This document shows, one piece after another, positions 34,743-46,275 of a stretch of 64,000 bases of DNA. This DNA comes from Scheffersomyces stipitis CBS 6054 (taxonomy: Eukaryota > Ascomycota > Pichiomycetes > Serinales > Debaryomycetaceae). The notes beneath the pieces are model-generated. The model was not told the origin of the DNA, did not search any database, and saw only the letters and a list, made by a program, of their open reading frames with translations. The DNA lies in assembly GCF_000209165.1 (NCBI RefSeq), contig NC_009068.1, forward strand, positions 1-64,000, given 5' to 3'. Numbering within the stretch: position 1 is the stretch's first letter; each line of letters starts with the position of its first letter. The translations under genes and the position numbers were made by a program.

Positions 34743-36395
34743 ATGTCCTCACAAGATTTACCCTCGGGTGCTCAAACCCCAATCGATGGTTCTTCCATCC
34801 TCGAAGATAAAGTTGAGCAAAGTTCGTCCTCAAATAGCCAAAGTGATTTAGCTTCTATTCCAGCAACAGGTATCAAAGCCTATCTCTTGGTTTGTTTCTT
34901 CTGCATGTTGGTTGCCTTCGGTGGCTTCGTATTCGGTTTCGATACCGGTACTATTTCCGGTTTCCTTAATATGTCTGATTTCCTTTCCAGATTTGGTCAA
35001 GATGGTTCTGAAGGAAAATATTTGTCTGATATCAGAGTCGGTTTGATTGTTTCCATTTTTAACATTGGTTGTGCAATTGGTGGTATTTTCCTTTCTAAGA
35101 TAGGAGATGTTTACGGTAGAAGAATTGGTATCATTTCAGCTATGGTTGTCTATGTCGTCGGTATAATCATCCAGATCTCGTCCCAAGATAAGTGGTATCA
35201 ACTTACAATTGGACGTGGAGTTACAGGATTAGCTGTTGGTACTGTTTCGGTTTTGTCTCCAATGTTCATTAGTGAAAGTGCTCCCAAGCATTTGAGAGGT
35301 ACTTTGGTATACTGTTACCAATTATGCATCACCTTAGGTATTTTCATTGGTTACTGTGTCACTTATGGAACCAAAGATTTAAATGATTCAAGACAATGGA
35401 GAGTTCCTTTGGGTTTATGTTTCCTTTGGGCTATTTTCTTAGTTGTTGGTATGTTGGCTATGCCAGAATCCCCAAGATTCTTGATTGAAAAGAAGAGAAT
35501 CGAAGAAGCCAAGAAGTCCCTTGCAAGATCCAACAAGTTGTCTCCAGAAGATCCAGGTGTCTACACTGAAGTTCAATTGATTCAAGCTGGTATTGACAGA
35601 GAAGCTGCTGCAGGTTCTGCTTCGTGGATGGAATTGATTACCGGTAAACCAGCTATTTTCAGAAGAGTTATCATGGGAATTATCTTACAGTCTTTGCAGC
35701 AATTAACTGGTGTCAACTATTTCTTCTACTACGGAACTACAATCTTCCAAGCTGTTGGTTTGCAAGATTCCTTCCAGACTTCCATCATCTTAGGTACAGT
35801 CAACTTTCTTTCTACATTTGTTGGTATTTGGGCCATTGAAAGATTTGGAAGAAGACAATGTTTGTTAGTCGGTTCTGCTGGTATGTTCGTTTGTTTCATC
35901 ATTTACTCTGTCATTGGTACAACTCATTTGTTCATTGATGGAGTAGTAGATAACGACAACACCCGTCAACTGTCTGGTAATGCTATGATCTTTATCACTT
36001 GTTTGTTCATCTTCTTCTTTGCCTGTACTTGGGCTGGAGGTGTTTTTACAATCATTTCCGAATCATATCCATTGAGAATCAGATCCAAGGCTATGTCTAT
36101 TGCCACTGCCGCTAACTGGATGTGGGGTTTCTTGATTTCATTCTGCACTCCATTCATTGTTAACGCCATCAACTTCAAGTTCGGCTTTGTGTTTACTGGT
36201 TGTTTGCTCTTTTCGTTCTTCTATGTCTACTTCTTTGTCAGCGAAACCAAAGGTTTGTCGTTGGAAGAAGTTGATGAGTTGTACGCTGAGGGAATTGCAC
36301 CATGGAAATCCGGTGCATGGGTTCCTCCTTCTGCACAACAACAAATGCAAAACTCTACTTATGGTGCCGAAACAAAAGAGCAAGAGCAAGTTTAG
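34743..36395 (+). CDS. SUT2/SUT3: MFS glucose/sugar transporter, Sut2/Sut3 type
   Basis: A 550-aa plasma-membrane sugar porter with 12 predicted membrane segments. Family signatures: [14 protein letters not shown] in TM1, the GDVYGRR loop after TM2, [32 protein letters not shown] after TM6, [13 protein letters not shown] in TM7, and ERFGRRQ. The N- and C-terminal tails are short and hydrophilic, without the long signalling tail of Snf3/Rgt2 sensors. The sequence agrees from memory with S. stipitis Sut2/Sut3, which are nearly identical, so the two cannot be told apart here. These take up mainly glucose, and xylose with lower affinity. It is the first intact gene after the subtelomeric desert. 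Codon use (TTG, GGT, no CTG seen in the parts read) fits an expressed gene. Confidence 0.9.
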   Translation: MSSQDLPSGAQTPIDGSSILEDKVEQSSSSNSQSDLASIPATGIKAYLLVCFFCMLVAFGGFVFGFDTGTISGFLNMSDFLSRFGQDGSEGKYLSDIRVGLIVSIFNIGCAIGGIFLSKIGDVYGRRIGIISAMVVYVVGIIIQISSQDKWYQLTIGRGVTGLAVGTVSVLSPMFISESAPKHLRGTLVYCYQLCITLGIFIGYCVTYGTKDLNDSRQWRVPLGLCFLWAIFLVVGMLAMPESPRFLIEKKRIEEAKKSLARSNKLSPEDPGVYTEVQLIQAGIDREAAAGSASWMELITGKPAIFRRVIMGIILQSLQQLTGVNYFFYYGTTIFQAVGLQDSFQTSIILGTVNFLSTFVGIWAIERFGRRQCLLVGSAGMFVCFIIYSVIGTTHLFIDGVVDNDNTRQLSGNAMIFITCLFIFFFACTWAGGVFTIISESYPLRIRSKAMSIATAANWMWGFLISFCTPFIVNAINFKFGFVFTGCLLFSFFYVYFFVSETKGLSLEEVDELYAEGIAPWKSGAWVPPSAQQQMQNSTYGAETKEQEQV

Positions 36396-37423
36396 CTTTA
36401 TGGTTAATGCTTTATTCCCAATGATTTTTGAATTTTTAAATATAGACTATAGATTTACAAAAAGGCAATGCCTTTTAAATGAACTTTAATGAACGATTAT
36501 GATAAGATTGATATACGACTTCTCGGCTTTATAGTAGAGTAACTCAATATATTATGTGCTGACGAAGAATAAACCTCAAAGACTTTAAATGGCATCAATA
36601 CTAACTCCGGTTATGCATTATATGAATACGGAACTTTTATAAATATTGATGTTTTATGGATTATATAACTTATATATCGTTTTGTTAGGTAAGTTTCTAG
36701 GATACTTGCGAAAATGCAATGCTACAGCAAAAAAATTCACAGAGTATCAATACTGGTACATATGATTAGCCACCACTTCGAAGGGTAACATTTATTTGGT
36801 CAAAGCTACTAATAAATTCAAATTTATGAAAAAAACACGATTGTAGTTACTAGTTGTAAGAAAAATGATTGATAACTTCGGACTAAAATTCTTGAACCGG
36901 AAAATCCAAAAATAATGCGCAAATGAACGTCCCTGCGCCGTAAGAGATCAAATTGCAACGAGGACAACCAAAAAATGTTTCTCGCAACTACATTGATACT
37001 GCATTAGGAGGTAGTTAGATACACAATACGTTAAATGGTCTTAACAAACGTGATGGGCCATATAGTTAATAATGCTCATGTAGATTGAGCATTTGGCCGA
37101 AGTAAATCTTCTACTGGCTCATGTTTCTTAAGGAAGGTTAATCTTTACGGGATCTACTGTACTAAGTGTTGATAAGAGTAGGCTTCAATGGATATCAACG
37201 CTCTTTGAATCTTGAACTTCAAGTTTCTACAAATTTATGTAACAAACTTAGTTTTCTAAGTACAGCTTGTTTTCTTTTCTATACCCCAGGTACTTAGCTT
37301 CTGGACGTCCTTTGAAAGCATTCAATTAAGTAGATAATATTATCCAATCATCCTCTACTAGCAATAAAGCAATTTCATTCATAACATAACAAATTCGTTT
37401 TGGTTATATTTATAGCCACTTGA
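36396..37423. other. Convergent intergenic region
   Basis: About 1 kb between two genes facing each other's 3' ends. It is AT-rich, and no ORF or RNA gene was recognised. Confidence 0.6.
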
Positions 37424-39097
37424 TCAATCCCATAATATTGTTATCCATTTCCATCCACGTAATGGCACTTGTGGAGGCTCAGGGTTCCTCTCAACGTCAA
37501 GGAACAAAGAGTGTAAATCAACTTTGTCGGGTGTAATGAATTCAGTTCTTTTGAAAAATTTCCAAAACACGTACAAGCCAAAGAACAATGGCAAGATAAA
37601 GTAGGAAGAAAAGAAGCTGGCGATGTCAAAATGTCCATGTACAAAATTTGTGTACCCATTGGTCAAAAGCAAAATGGAACATACGACTACTGAAAAGTAA
37701 CCTGCATAACCACCTCCTGGCACTGTATGAGGTAAATTGCTTCTGGAGTAGCCTTGAGCTCTGAGAGCTCTATGAAGTGAAGCATGGTTGACCCCAATCA
37801 AAATCCATCCTAATAACAAATTTGAAGAGGTCAAACTTTGGAACCAATTGAAAACCGTTGCTGCAGTTTTGGACACTGACATGTAAGACAAGGGCATGAA
37901 TACAGCAACAAGTGCCAAACCATAGATAGGTATTCCTCTCTTGGTGGTCTTCAAGAAGAAAGATGGGGCTTGACGTTTGACAGCCAAAGCGAAAAGAACT
38001 CTAGAAGCCTGGACAACACCAGCATTAGCAGCAGAAAAAGCCGAAGTAAAGACAACAGCATTCACAATATGGGGTAATGCGGGAATACCAGCATTTTGGA
38101 TAGCCACAACATAAGGTGATGATTTTGCATTTCCTGAACCTGAAGTGATGTTCTTGTCCCTTGGAGAAACAATTAAGGTCAAACACAACACTGCCAAGGT
38201 CATCAAAATCGAAACCCTAAAGAAGATTCTTTTGCAAGCTTTGAAAACTGCTCTTCTAGGGTATTTGACCTCACTAGCTAATATTGGAACTGATTGCACT
38301 CCACCAAACGAGTAAACTACAGAATTCAACGAGGACCAAAAGGCTGCAAATCTGCCAAGACTTCCTGTTGTCAAATAAGAAAGAAATGGTGCCGGATCCC
38401 TCCAATATCTAAATCCAATAGACTCATGATTTGGGCCTCCACCAGCTGTAATGACTATTGAAACTATAATCAATCCTGTCAACAAAGTAAGTTTAAGTAT
38501 GGCAAATGAAAACTCAATTTCTCCATATAACTTCATCGAATATGAATTAACGGCGATAAGTGCAACAATAATAATACTAATCCAAGCAGCAGAATTGATA
38601 TCTGTCCAGAATGTTATAATAACTGAGGCTGCAGCAATTTCACCAGGCATGACATTTTGCCAGACAGAAATCCAACCATAGGCGAATCCTAGAGCCGGAT
38701 CAACAAAATGTTCTAAGTGTCTAACAGTGGCAGAAGAAGTCGGCATTAAAGCTGCAACTTCCGCAATAGCTATCTGGTTAATTCCAACTATAATTGCCAT
38801 CAAAGCATAGGCGAGGAAAGTACCTCCAGCACCTGTGAGTGCAAAAACCTTTCCTGAACTAAGAAAGATACCAGTACCAAATACTCCACAGATCGCAATC
38901 ATTTGCAAGTGTCTAGAATGAAGGTCTTTGGACAATCTTTCCCTGTCTTCTTTAAAGATTGAATCTTCATCAGTTATTTCATTCACCTCCACTTGCTCAC
39001 CTCCACTTTTGAATTCGACCAATTCCTCCAAATCCCTAGATATAGCATCGTCCGATGTGGATTTACCTCCTTTACTCCAAATATCAGTGATACCCAT
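37424..39097 (-). CDS. Amino-acid permease, YAT/APC family
   Basis: A 557-aa protein. An acidic N-terminal tail of about 80 residues precedes about 12 membrane segments. It has the family signature at the start of TM1 (LHSRHLQMIAICGVFGTGIF), followed by EVAALMP and a proline/glycine-rich PHTVPGGGYAGY loop late in the protein. Such permeases import amino acids with protons at the plasma membrane and are regulated by nitrogen supply and ubiquitination of lysines in the tails. The end of the protein (PPQVPLRGWKWITILWD) has an aromatic tail as in many yeast permeases. Substrate specificity cannot be told from sequence; dicarboxylic, proline or general permease types are all possible. Confidence 0.85.
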   Translation of the reverse strand: MGITDIWSKGGKSTSDDAISRDLEELVEFKSGGEQVEVNEITDEDSIFKEDRERLSKDLHSRHLQMIAICGVFGTGIFLSSGKVFALTGAGGTFLAYALMAIIVGINQIAIAEVAALMPTSSATVRHLEHFVDPALGFAYGWISVWQNVMPGEIAAASVIITFWTDINSAAWISIIIVALIAVNSYSMKLYGEIEFSFAILKLTLLTGLIIVSIVITAGGGPNHESIGFRYWRDPAPFLSYLTTGSLGRFAAFWSSLNSVVYSFGGVQSVPILASEVKYPRRAVFKACKRIFFRVSILMTLAVLCLTLIVSPRDKNITSGSGNAKSSPYVVAIQNAGIPALPHIVNAVVFTSAFSAANAGVVQASRVLFALAVKRQAPSFFLKTTKRGIPIYGLALVAVFMPLSYMSVSKTAATVFNWFQSLTSSNLLLGWILIGVNHASLHRALRAQGYSRSNLPHTVPGGGYAGYFSVVVCSILLLTNGYTNFVHGHFDIASFFSSYFILPLFFGLYVFWKFFKRTEFITPDKVDLHSLFLDVERNPEPPQVPLRGWKWITILWD

Positions 39098-40862
39098 CTT
39101 TAAAACTGTAGGAAAATCTTCTTAGTGACAGTTAAATCATTGTTAATAAGATGAAAAATATAGGATACTTATACTAGTCTAACTTCGAGCGCACTCAGAT
39201 TACTAGCAAGTTGATTTTGCATCCACAGTTTTCTGCAACCTCAATTTTTTAAGACGAACTAGTATAGAAAAATAAGTCAAGCGCGGAAATAATAGCTATG
39301 ATAGGTAATTTTTAGAAATACGAGAATAGAGCCATATAACAATATCCAATTTATATTAGAAATTGTCCACAGCTTCTAAGCACGGTTGATCTCACAGATA
39401 TAAAATTTAATCGGGATTGAAACCCTTCGTGCTTCACTGACTCTCCTTGTCAAAATAGACTTCTCGTATTACTGGTGTGCCACATTTTAGGAACTTTCCG
39501 ATATTTGTAGGGATAAACGCAAATCTCAATTAGCGTGCATTGTAATCGAAGAATATTTCGATAGTAACCGCTGTCTATTTCGATAGTAACCGCTGTCTAT
39601 TTCGCTTACCAAGAGATTATATTGTATGACATGGAGAAATAAGAACCTAGAGCTGATGGGCCAAATAGAGACGCAGAATTAAATTCTGCAGAACCAAAGA
39701 CCTTCTTTGCTCATTGCAAGCATAGACTCCCAAATCTAAAATGCCCAGGCAACTGCGAGTGCATACTTTGGTCTTATATCAGTTTTCAGAATTTTAATGT
39801 CATGGCGCTCTTTAGATGACACTACAGGTAACTACAACTTAGGATTTTCGTCCAAATTCTTTTTATAGTGCACCAAACGTAATTGCGGCTGGATTAATTT
39901 CCTCATTGGCAAATTACAATCTGATCATGTGATTAATACATGGTGGTGCTATTGTTCAGATAGAAGTGTTATTTTCTGTCAAACAGAGACATGGCTAAGA
40001 TTACGGATGATTTAACTAGACTGGGTTAACAGCCCAGCTTGCAGGTTGCTCCAGTGACTGACGTCTGATTATTGTTCTCAGTAACGGCGGAGAATTTTCG
40101 GACTAAATTATTTGGTGACGAGGAAAAACTTTCCATACGGCATTATCGCACATTTTCAGGTACCACGAAAGAAGAATCTTGTTCCATCTCGAACAATATA
40201 GTGGGCGAAACGCAGCAGTGACAACCGCAGTGGCTTTGAATGTGACAACGTGGATGACATGAATCGCGTCGGTAGTCGTGGTCTTTATTGATGTTTTGGC
40301 GTGGTAGACAATATAGCGGGTGAAATCGGCTATTGCTTAAACTCGAAAAAAGTTCAGTAGCTCCTATATATTGATGATTAACACAAAATTCCAAATTCGT
40401 ACCACACCGTACTGGTGTGTGTACAATTAGAGAGTTGATTGTGCATGAGACGTCCAACTGAAATCGTAGAAGCGCCAGCAACATTTCGTGATGTAATGGT
40501 GAAGAATAGAGTTCTGGCGATGAGGTGCGGGAGGAACAATATGGAGATACCACAACTTTGACGTCTTCGCTTGCAAGATTCTTGGTCGGGCAAGTGCAAC
40601 AAGCACAGTGTATCAAGACGACGTGGGCCAGAGCCCTCGACCAGAGGTGGAAGCAGCGTGTTGGCGTGTGCCACGATTATTTTCTTGTTACCAGCTTTGG
40701 ACACGCTGGTTTTGTTTGGCAGACCACGTTAAGTCGTGTATTTATTTTTGGTCAATGTGTGTTTACAGAGAAATGCGAGAAAAAAAATATGCGTGTCTGG
40801 TAATGGACGAAATTTTCTAAGACGAAATTTTCAGAGATACCACCTGTCTCGAATCCATTGTG
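39098..40862. other. Divergent intergenic region between permease and PSA1
   Basis: About 1.8 kb holding both promoters. It contains a 22-bp direct repeat at 39555-39598. Overlapping ORFs around 40143-40820 on both strands are cysteine/serine-rich or unlike known proteins, and I do not accept them as genes. Confidence 0.6.
39555..39598. repeat. 22-bp direct repeat, two copies
   Basis: The unit TATTTCGATAGTAACCGCTG plus TC occurs twice head to tail, then begins a third time (TATTTCG). Confidence 0.85.
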
Positions 40863-40872
40863 TATATATAAA
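40863..40872 (+). promoter_or_regulatory. TATA box of PSA1
   Basis: TATATATAAA lies about 110 bp upstream of the ATG at 40983, as expected for a strongly expressed gene. Confidence 0.6.
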
Positions 40873-40982
40873 CTTCGCAGAAGCCTTGATTTTTTGAAAA
40901 CACCATTTTGTTCTTCTTGCTCTTTGAACATAACTAATTTGTTGGTTATACTCATTACTTCTCCTCGCAGAACTTATACAAA

Positions 40983-42071
40983 ATGAAGGGATTGATTTTA
41001 GTAGGTGGTTACGGTACACGTTTGAGACCTTTGACCTTGACCTTGCCAAAGCCATTGGTGGAATTCGGTAACAGACCCATGATTTTGCACCAAATCGAAG
41101 CCTTGGCCAATGCTGGTGTCACCGACATTGTCCTTGCTGTCAACTACAGACCAGAAGTTATGGTCTCCACATTGAAGCAATACGAAGAAGAATATGGTGT
41201 CAACATTACCTTCTCCGTTGAAGAAGAGCCTTTGGGCACTGCTGGTCCTTTGAAGTTGGCTGAAGAAGTCTTGAAGAAGGACGACTCTCCTTTCTTCGTG
41301 TTGAACTCTGATGTCATCTGTGACTACCCATTCGAAGAATTGGCTGCTTTCCACAAGGCCCACGGTGGTGAAGGTACCATTGTTGCTACCAAGGTTGACG
41401 AACCATCGAAGTATGGTGTCATTGTGCATGATAGAGACACCCCTAACTTGATTGACAGATTCGTCGAAAAGCCAGTTGAATTCGTCGGTAACAGAATCAA
41501 CGCTGGTTTGTACATCTTGAACCCATCCGTCATTGACTTGATCGAAATGAAGCCTACTTCCATCGAAAAGGAAACTTTCCCACTTTTGGTTGAAAAGAAC
41601 CAATTATACTCCTTCGACTTGGAAGGCTACTGGATGGATGTCGGTCAACCAAAGGATTTCCTTTCTGGTACCTGTTTGTACTTGACATCTTTGTCCAAGA
41701 AGTCTCCAGAAAAGTTATCTTCTGAAAAGTTTGTCCACGGTGGTAATGTCTTGATCGACCCAACTGCCAAAATTCACCCATCTGCTTTGATTGGTCCTAA
41801 TGTTGTCATTGGTCCTAATGTAATTGTCGGTGAAGGTGCCAGAATCCAGAGATCTGTCTTGTTGGCCAACTCGCAAGTCAAGGACCACGCCTGGGTTAAG
41901 TCCACCATTGTTGGATGGAACTCCAGAATCGGTAAGTGGGCTAGAACCGAAGGTGTTACCGTTTTGGGTGACGACGTTGAAGTCAAGAACGAGATCTATG
42001 TCAACGGTGCCAAGGTCTTACCTCACAAGTCTATTTCTTCCAATGTTGAACATGAAGCTATTATTATGTGA
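40983..42071 (+). CDS. PSA1: Mannose-1-phosphate guanylyltransferase (GDP-mannose pyrophosphorylase)
   Basis: A 362-aa cytosolic enzyme that makes GDP-mannose from GTP and mannose-1-phosphate, the donor for N- and O-glycosylation, GPI anchors and cell-wall mannan. The N-terminal nucleotidyltransferase domain has the signature [11 protein letters not shown] with the following LPKP, the LNSD metal-binding segment, and FVEKP with NAGLYI. The C-terminus is a left-handed beta-helix of hexapeptide repeats ([23 protein letters not shown]). Length and ends match fungal Psa1. Strong codon bias (TTG for Leu, GGT, GTC) with no CTG noticed indicates high expression. It faces away from the permease gene. 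Confidence 0.97.
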   Translation: MKGLILVGGYGTRLRPLTLTLPKPLVEFGNRPMILHQIEALANAGVTDIVLAVNYRPEVMVSTLKQYEEEYGVNITFSVEEEPLGTAGPLKLAEEVLKKDDSPFFVLNSDVICDYPFEELAAFHKAHGGEGTIVATKVDEPSKYGVIVHDRDTPNLIDRFVEKPVEFVGNRINAGLYILNPSVIDLIEMKPTSIEKETFPLLVEKNQLYSFDLEGYWMDVGQPKDFLSGTCLYLTSLSKKSPEKLSSEKFVHGGNVLIDPTAKIHPSALIGPNVVIGPNVIVGEGARIQRSVLLANSQVKDHAWVKSTIVGWNSRIGKWARTEGVTVLGDDVEVKNEIYVNGAKVLPHKSISSNVEHEAIIM

Positions 42072-42569
42072 GCAGCTACTTTTGTGACTACTTTGAACTT
42101 GTATTTTAACTACACTATATAAACCCAATCCATGGTTATGGAAAACTTACTTCTTTACTTTTTAGGTCATAATCGTTCATGGAACTACATTATTAAATAC
42201 CGTTGGAAGTGTTGATTCGCTCCCAACAAAATACACATTTGGAGATTTTATAATTCACATTCTCAATCAAAATTGTAACATCTCCGTGGCCTCGTTGATG
42301 GAGCATACAAAGTTATTCAGGCAAGCATTGGACATTGTAAATCTCACCTTCGTTTTCTTCACGTTCCTTATTGCAGCCATTAATGCTTGGCCTTTTTAAA
42401 TTCGGTTGGATTCTACGATGCTTGCCAATCTCAGATTGCTCTCTTCCGTAGGATATTCCTATGATCCTTTGAATTTGCTTTCCTTTGGTAAAGTTGTACT
42501 GTTATAGTTTATCATAATTCAAACATAAGTATCTATTTACAAGCTTTTACATTCTTTTCTTATCACTTT
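42072..42569. other. Convergent intergenic region
   Basis: About 500 bp between the 3' ends of PSA1 and the AIM18/AIM46-type gene. It should contain both polyadenylation regions. No other feature was seen. Confidence 0.6.
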
Positions 42570-43454
42570 TTACAACGATGCCAATCCTTCGACAGAACTT
42601 TTTCTCAAAGATTCCGATAATGGCTTTCTACCACTGAGATACAGCAAAAACAAGATCTTACTCACAAGTGGCTCTTGAACAACTCCCATTTCAGCAATTG
42701 ACTTCTTTACTGGATTCTCGTACGAGACCGACAATTTGCCGCCAGGGAGAATCTCGAAATAAAGTAAATGATCTTTTGGAACAGAACCCTTGCGGCCCGA
42801 AAAGGCAGTTCTCAACTGATCCAATCCCTCTCCAACAAGTTCTCTATTTTCTTTACTTTTTGGGTTGGCTAAGATAGACTTGATAAGTCCGTCCTTCATG
42901 TGGTTGAAGTCGGTGTTTCTCACAGGCGATAATCTGACCAAGAAACGAACTCCACTGTCAAGCAACTTTTCTACAATTTCAACTGATTTTTCCGCATCGT
43001 TCAACAAGTCTTCCAATTTACCATCGGGGGAAGAGGACAAATCTCCCAATAACAAGTCATGGGCTTTTTTGACATCCTTTTTGGCTATGTATATACCAAT
43101 GCCGTAGACCTTGAAAGAAACGAAAGTCACTGATCTGACTCCATGGCCCAAGAGTTGGAAATCGTCATGAACATTAGCCTGCTTGGCTTCCTGAATCGTT
43201 AAAGGAAAAGGAGAAATAGACGAGTCAACAGTGATAGTATCTTCCTTAGGTTCAATACTAGTATCCAACTCAATTTTTTGTGTCTGTTGGTTGAAGTAGG
43301 CAAACACACCAGCCATAGTCAATCCTCCTAAACCATAGACTAACTTGTTGCTCTTAATTGGCGCTTTGAGAAGACGCGGAGACGACCTCAGAATAAATCT
43401 ACGGCCAACATTTCTTGTCAACAATGAAGCTGATGAAGCAGTTGCTCTAAACAT
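42570..43454 (-). CDS. AIM18: Mitochondrial chalcone-isomerase-fold protein, Aim18/Aim46 type
   Basis: A 294-aa protein. The first ~35 residues are rich in Arg, Ser and Leu without acidic residues, a typical mitochondrial presequence. A short hydrophobic segment (GLGGLTMAGVFAYF) follows. The rest is a chalcone-isomerase-like domain: GHGVRSVTFVSFKVYGIGIYIAKKD, then VRFLVRLSPVRNTDFNHMKDGL, and a C-terminal LLYFEILPGGKLSVSY. Yeast has two such proteins in the inner membrane or matrix. They are thought to be hemoproteins rather than true chalcone isomerases. Which of the two paralogues this corresponds to cannot be decided here. Confidence 0.8.
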   Translation of the reverse strand: MFRATASSASLLTRNVGRRFILRSSPRLLKAPIKSNKLVYGLGGLTMAGVFAYFNQQTQKIELDTSIEPKEDTITVDSSISPFPLTIQEAKQANVHDDFQLLGHGVRSVTFVSFKVYGIGIYIAKKDVKKAHDLLLGDLSSSPDGKLEDLLNDAEKSVEIVEKLLDSGVRFLVRLSPVRNTDFNHMKDGLIKSILANPKSKENRELVGEGLDQLRTAFSGRKGSVPKDHLLYFEILPGGKLSVSYENPVKKSIAEMGVVQEPLVSKILFLLYLSGRKPLSESLRKSSVEGLASL

Positions 43455-43658
43455 CTTTTTTTATAGAAAGAACAATAAAAATGTAAAGCAATCTTGTTTT
43501 CATTGGCCTATAATCTTCTAACCGATTTTTCATATAGGCGTGCACTGACCCAACATTGCTATACAGTGATATCTTAACTAGGACAATATTTACTATTCTT
43601 AGTCTGTGTGCCTTATGAAGCATGTTCGATGTATTTAGTAAGCTTATCCAAATACTAT

Positions 43659-46010
43659 TCACTCAATAAGTTGTATGCCACTGCTAACGGCCGATTCACA
43701 AGTAAGGGTCAACCCACTAGCTAATTGAGCTTTGTAGATATGTTCCCATTTGCTCCATTCTTGTTCAACGCTATTTATTTCTGTTGCCAACCAATTGTAT
43801 GGAGAATTCAGCAATTGAGCTACTAGAGTTCCAAGCATGGAATCACCAGCTCCAGTGACATTAATGATATCTAAGTTTTCATTCTCCATTGGTATTGGGA
43901 AATACTCTATTACCACACCCATACGCTTGTTGTCACTGGTAACCCTGCCCTCCGATGCGAGGATGAATGCAGGCTTGTACTTCGAAGTTGTAGGAATGGA
44001 TTTGTAGTCATTAACGTTCTCTGAAAGACTAACCATTATGGCTCCTTTGCTTCCAATCTTAATCAATATATTCTGGAAGAAAGGGACAAGCTGAAAACTT
44101 TGCTGCAAGGTACCTCGATCCATCAAGTCTTTGAGAACTGGAAATCTTTTGCTAGCAAGAAGATTGAGTTTGTCCCTGAAGAAAGAGTCAACACCTAATG
44201 AATCCAATACTGGGAACCATTCGTCGTAGTCATCGTATTTGTCGTTGTTGTAGAAAGAAGCATGAATAGCTTCTAGTTCCAGCACTGTTGGAGTTATCAA
44301 CTTGATGAAGTTGTTTGGGAAAGGACGGTTTATCAATTTCGCAATCCGTGACGATTTTGGTAACGACGTTGGCTCAATTATCACATTTACTACTTTATTT
44401 GAAGCCTGTAGTGAATTCATCACTTTATTTACAAGAGTTGGAGAAAGATTGCAATCAAATACAATGTTGGAAACTTGTGGACTTACCTGATCAATGACGA
44501 ATTCGGAAAAGTCCTCTTCGATAATGGACATATCAGCTGCAGCAACAACGAGGTTGCCATCCAGGTCATGTGTTGCCAGATATTGAGCAGTTGCTTTATC
44601 GCTAGAAGTTACCAAGATACCAGAGGCATCAAACTCGCTTGATTTGAGTTGATTGAGAATAGCCCTACCAGCAAAGTCGTTACCGACGATTGATACAAAC
44701 TTTGACTTTCTCAATGCTGTTTTGGACGACAAGAAATAGTGAGAGGCTAAACTAATATTATGTCCAACACCTCCCACTGACGCTTTTATTACAGCAATAT
44801 TGGAATCGTTCATATGAACTTTGTCCTTCATTTGTGCTATTGTATCAAGAGCAATTGATCCGACAATGATTGTGTTGACATCTTCATCACTCCTGATGAT
44901 AGTTTCAGTAAGAGTTTGCTCCTTTATCAGCGAGATATATGCTTGAAATGATGATGCAGTATTCTATATCGACATTAGTATATCAAATTTCAATAATTGT
45001 AAACACACTCATATACTCACATTGTTCTCTAATTTACTCAAGCTTGTTGCAATCTGGGTGGCTGCTCTAGCATTATTTAATACAAATTTAATATTACATT
45101 CAACAGATTTGCCATTGGTTTCTTCTGCAATCTTTGATAACAAGAAAGGAGTCAAATTCTTGCCCGAAATATTTTGAGCAATCGCTTCTTGATTGGCACG
45201 GTCGATCACTTTGCTTATGAAAGAAGACGACAATGCCGATTCTCTCGGTGGAGGAATGCAGAATATGTTCCCTGAATTAAGAGACATGATATTGTTGTGA
45301 TTATGGATAATGGAGGCAGCCTCTTCGAAGCTGGAAAAATCATATGGCGATCTATAGCCAGATTCACGACAGTAGAAACCAGGTACCTCAACGTCGAGCC
45401 TTCCATCGTCGTTGTATGTTCCTACAAAAACTCCTTGAGTCTCCAAGAACTCAAGCGTCAAACCAATATCCAAGATAGACTTTGGTCCAGAACATACCAC
45501 AGAAACTGGTGTTCTACCAAGTTCCGTCAAATCTGCCGAAACATCAAATGAATTCTGGCCACCCTTATGAACACCACCTAAACCACCAGTAGCAAACACC
45601 TTGATTCCCGCCATATGGGAAAGAATCATTGTCAGAGCAATCGTGGTTCCTCCATTGTAACCTTTGGCCATGGTATAGCCAATATCTCTTCGAGAAACCT
45701 TATTTGCCTTACCCTTATTAGCCTGTTCCGCCAAATATTTTAACAGTAGTTCGCTCAAGCCCACACGAGGTTTTCCGTCTATGAAAGCGCAAGTTGCTGG
45801 GATAGCTCCATTGTCTCTGACAACTTCTTCAACTTGCTTAGCCATCTCGAAGTTCTGGGGAAATGGCAAACCATGGGTTATGATTGTTGATTCCAAGGAT
45901 ACAACGGGCTTCAGACTATTCAATGCATGTTTGATTTCCTCCGAAATGTCTATATGAAATGATCCACGAGCTTGAGAAGAAGACAAAAGTCTCCTGTGAG
46001 CTAATAGCAT
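43659..46010 (-). CDS. Bifunctional pseudouridine-5'-phosphate glycosidase / pseudouridine kinase (one intron)
   Basis: Two exons, 46010-45021 and 44963-43659, join in frame to give a 764-aa protein. The N-terminal half is PsuG-like (pseudouridine-5'-phosphate glycosidase): SLESTIITHGLP with E40, AFIDGKPRVGL, KVSRRDI, GGTTIALTMILSHMAGIKVFATGG and SGPKSILDIGLTLE. The C-terminal half is a PfkB-type sugar kinase (PsuK-like): VGSIALD, GGVGHNISL and the catalytic GAGDS with D704. Together they phosphorylate pseudouridine and split it to uracil and ribose-5-phosphate, in RNA turnover. Fungal fusions of this kind, including one in S. pombe, are known. The open frame runs further up to a GTG, but the first ATG is at 46010. 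The N-terminus that follows (MLLAHRRLLSSSQARG) could be a mitochondrial presequence. Confidence 0.88.
44964..45020 (-). other. 57-nt spliceosomal intron
   Basis: Minus-strand 5' splice site GTGAGT, branch site TACTAAT (44974-44980) and 3' end ATAG ten bases beyond it. Phase 0, between two Asn codons. Without splicing, an in-frame TGA at the fourth intron codon would end the protein after the glycosidase domain. Splicing fuses the two domains and restores the kinase N-terminus (NTIIVGSIALD). Confidence 0.9.
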
Positions 46011-46275
46011 ATTATACTTGAAGAAGTAGCTTGTCGGATGTAGAGAATTTGAGATGTCTCCTCGCACTAAAAAAGATAGTAGCGATTCGCAACAAAAGAC
46101 CTAAATTTGGTGTAGAGATTATTTTCACATAAAACGTATCTTTTTCCTTCTCTCTAGAGTATGGGTAGTCGATCAAATAGACTTAATATTTGGAAGAATA
46201 TAGAGAAGTTTTCAAAGTAGAAAGAGTCGCTATAAATTCAAAAGTGACCAAGATCAATAGCAAACAGTTTCAAGA
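46011..46275. promoter_or_regulatory. Divergent promoter region
   Basis: 265 bp separate the start codons of the pseudouridine gene (minus) and the Tti2-like gene (plus), so the two share a short bidirectional promoter region. No clear TATA box or named site. Confidence 0.5.

Noticed and set aside
40143..40820. Overlapping ORFs on both strands upstream of PSA1
   Set aside because: Unusual composition (many Cys, Ser, His), overlapping each other, no recognisable domain, and lying in the PSA1 promoter.
43659..46067. Two separate genes for the pseudouridine glycosidase and kinase
   Set aside because: A consensus intron with a branch site joins them in frame, and the kinase half needs the second-exon sequence upstream of its first ATG for its N-terminal motif.
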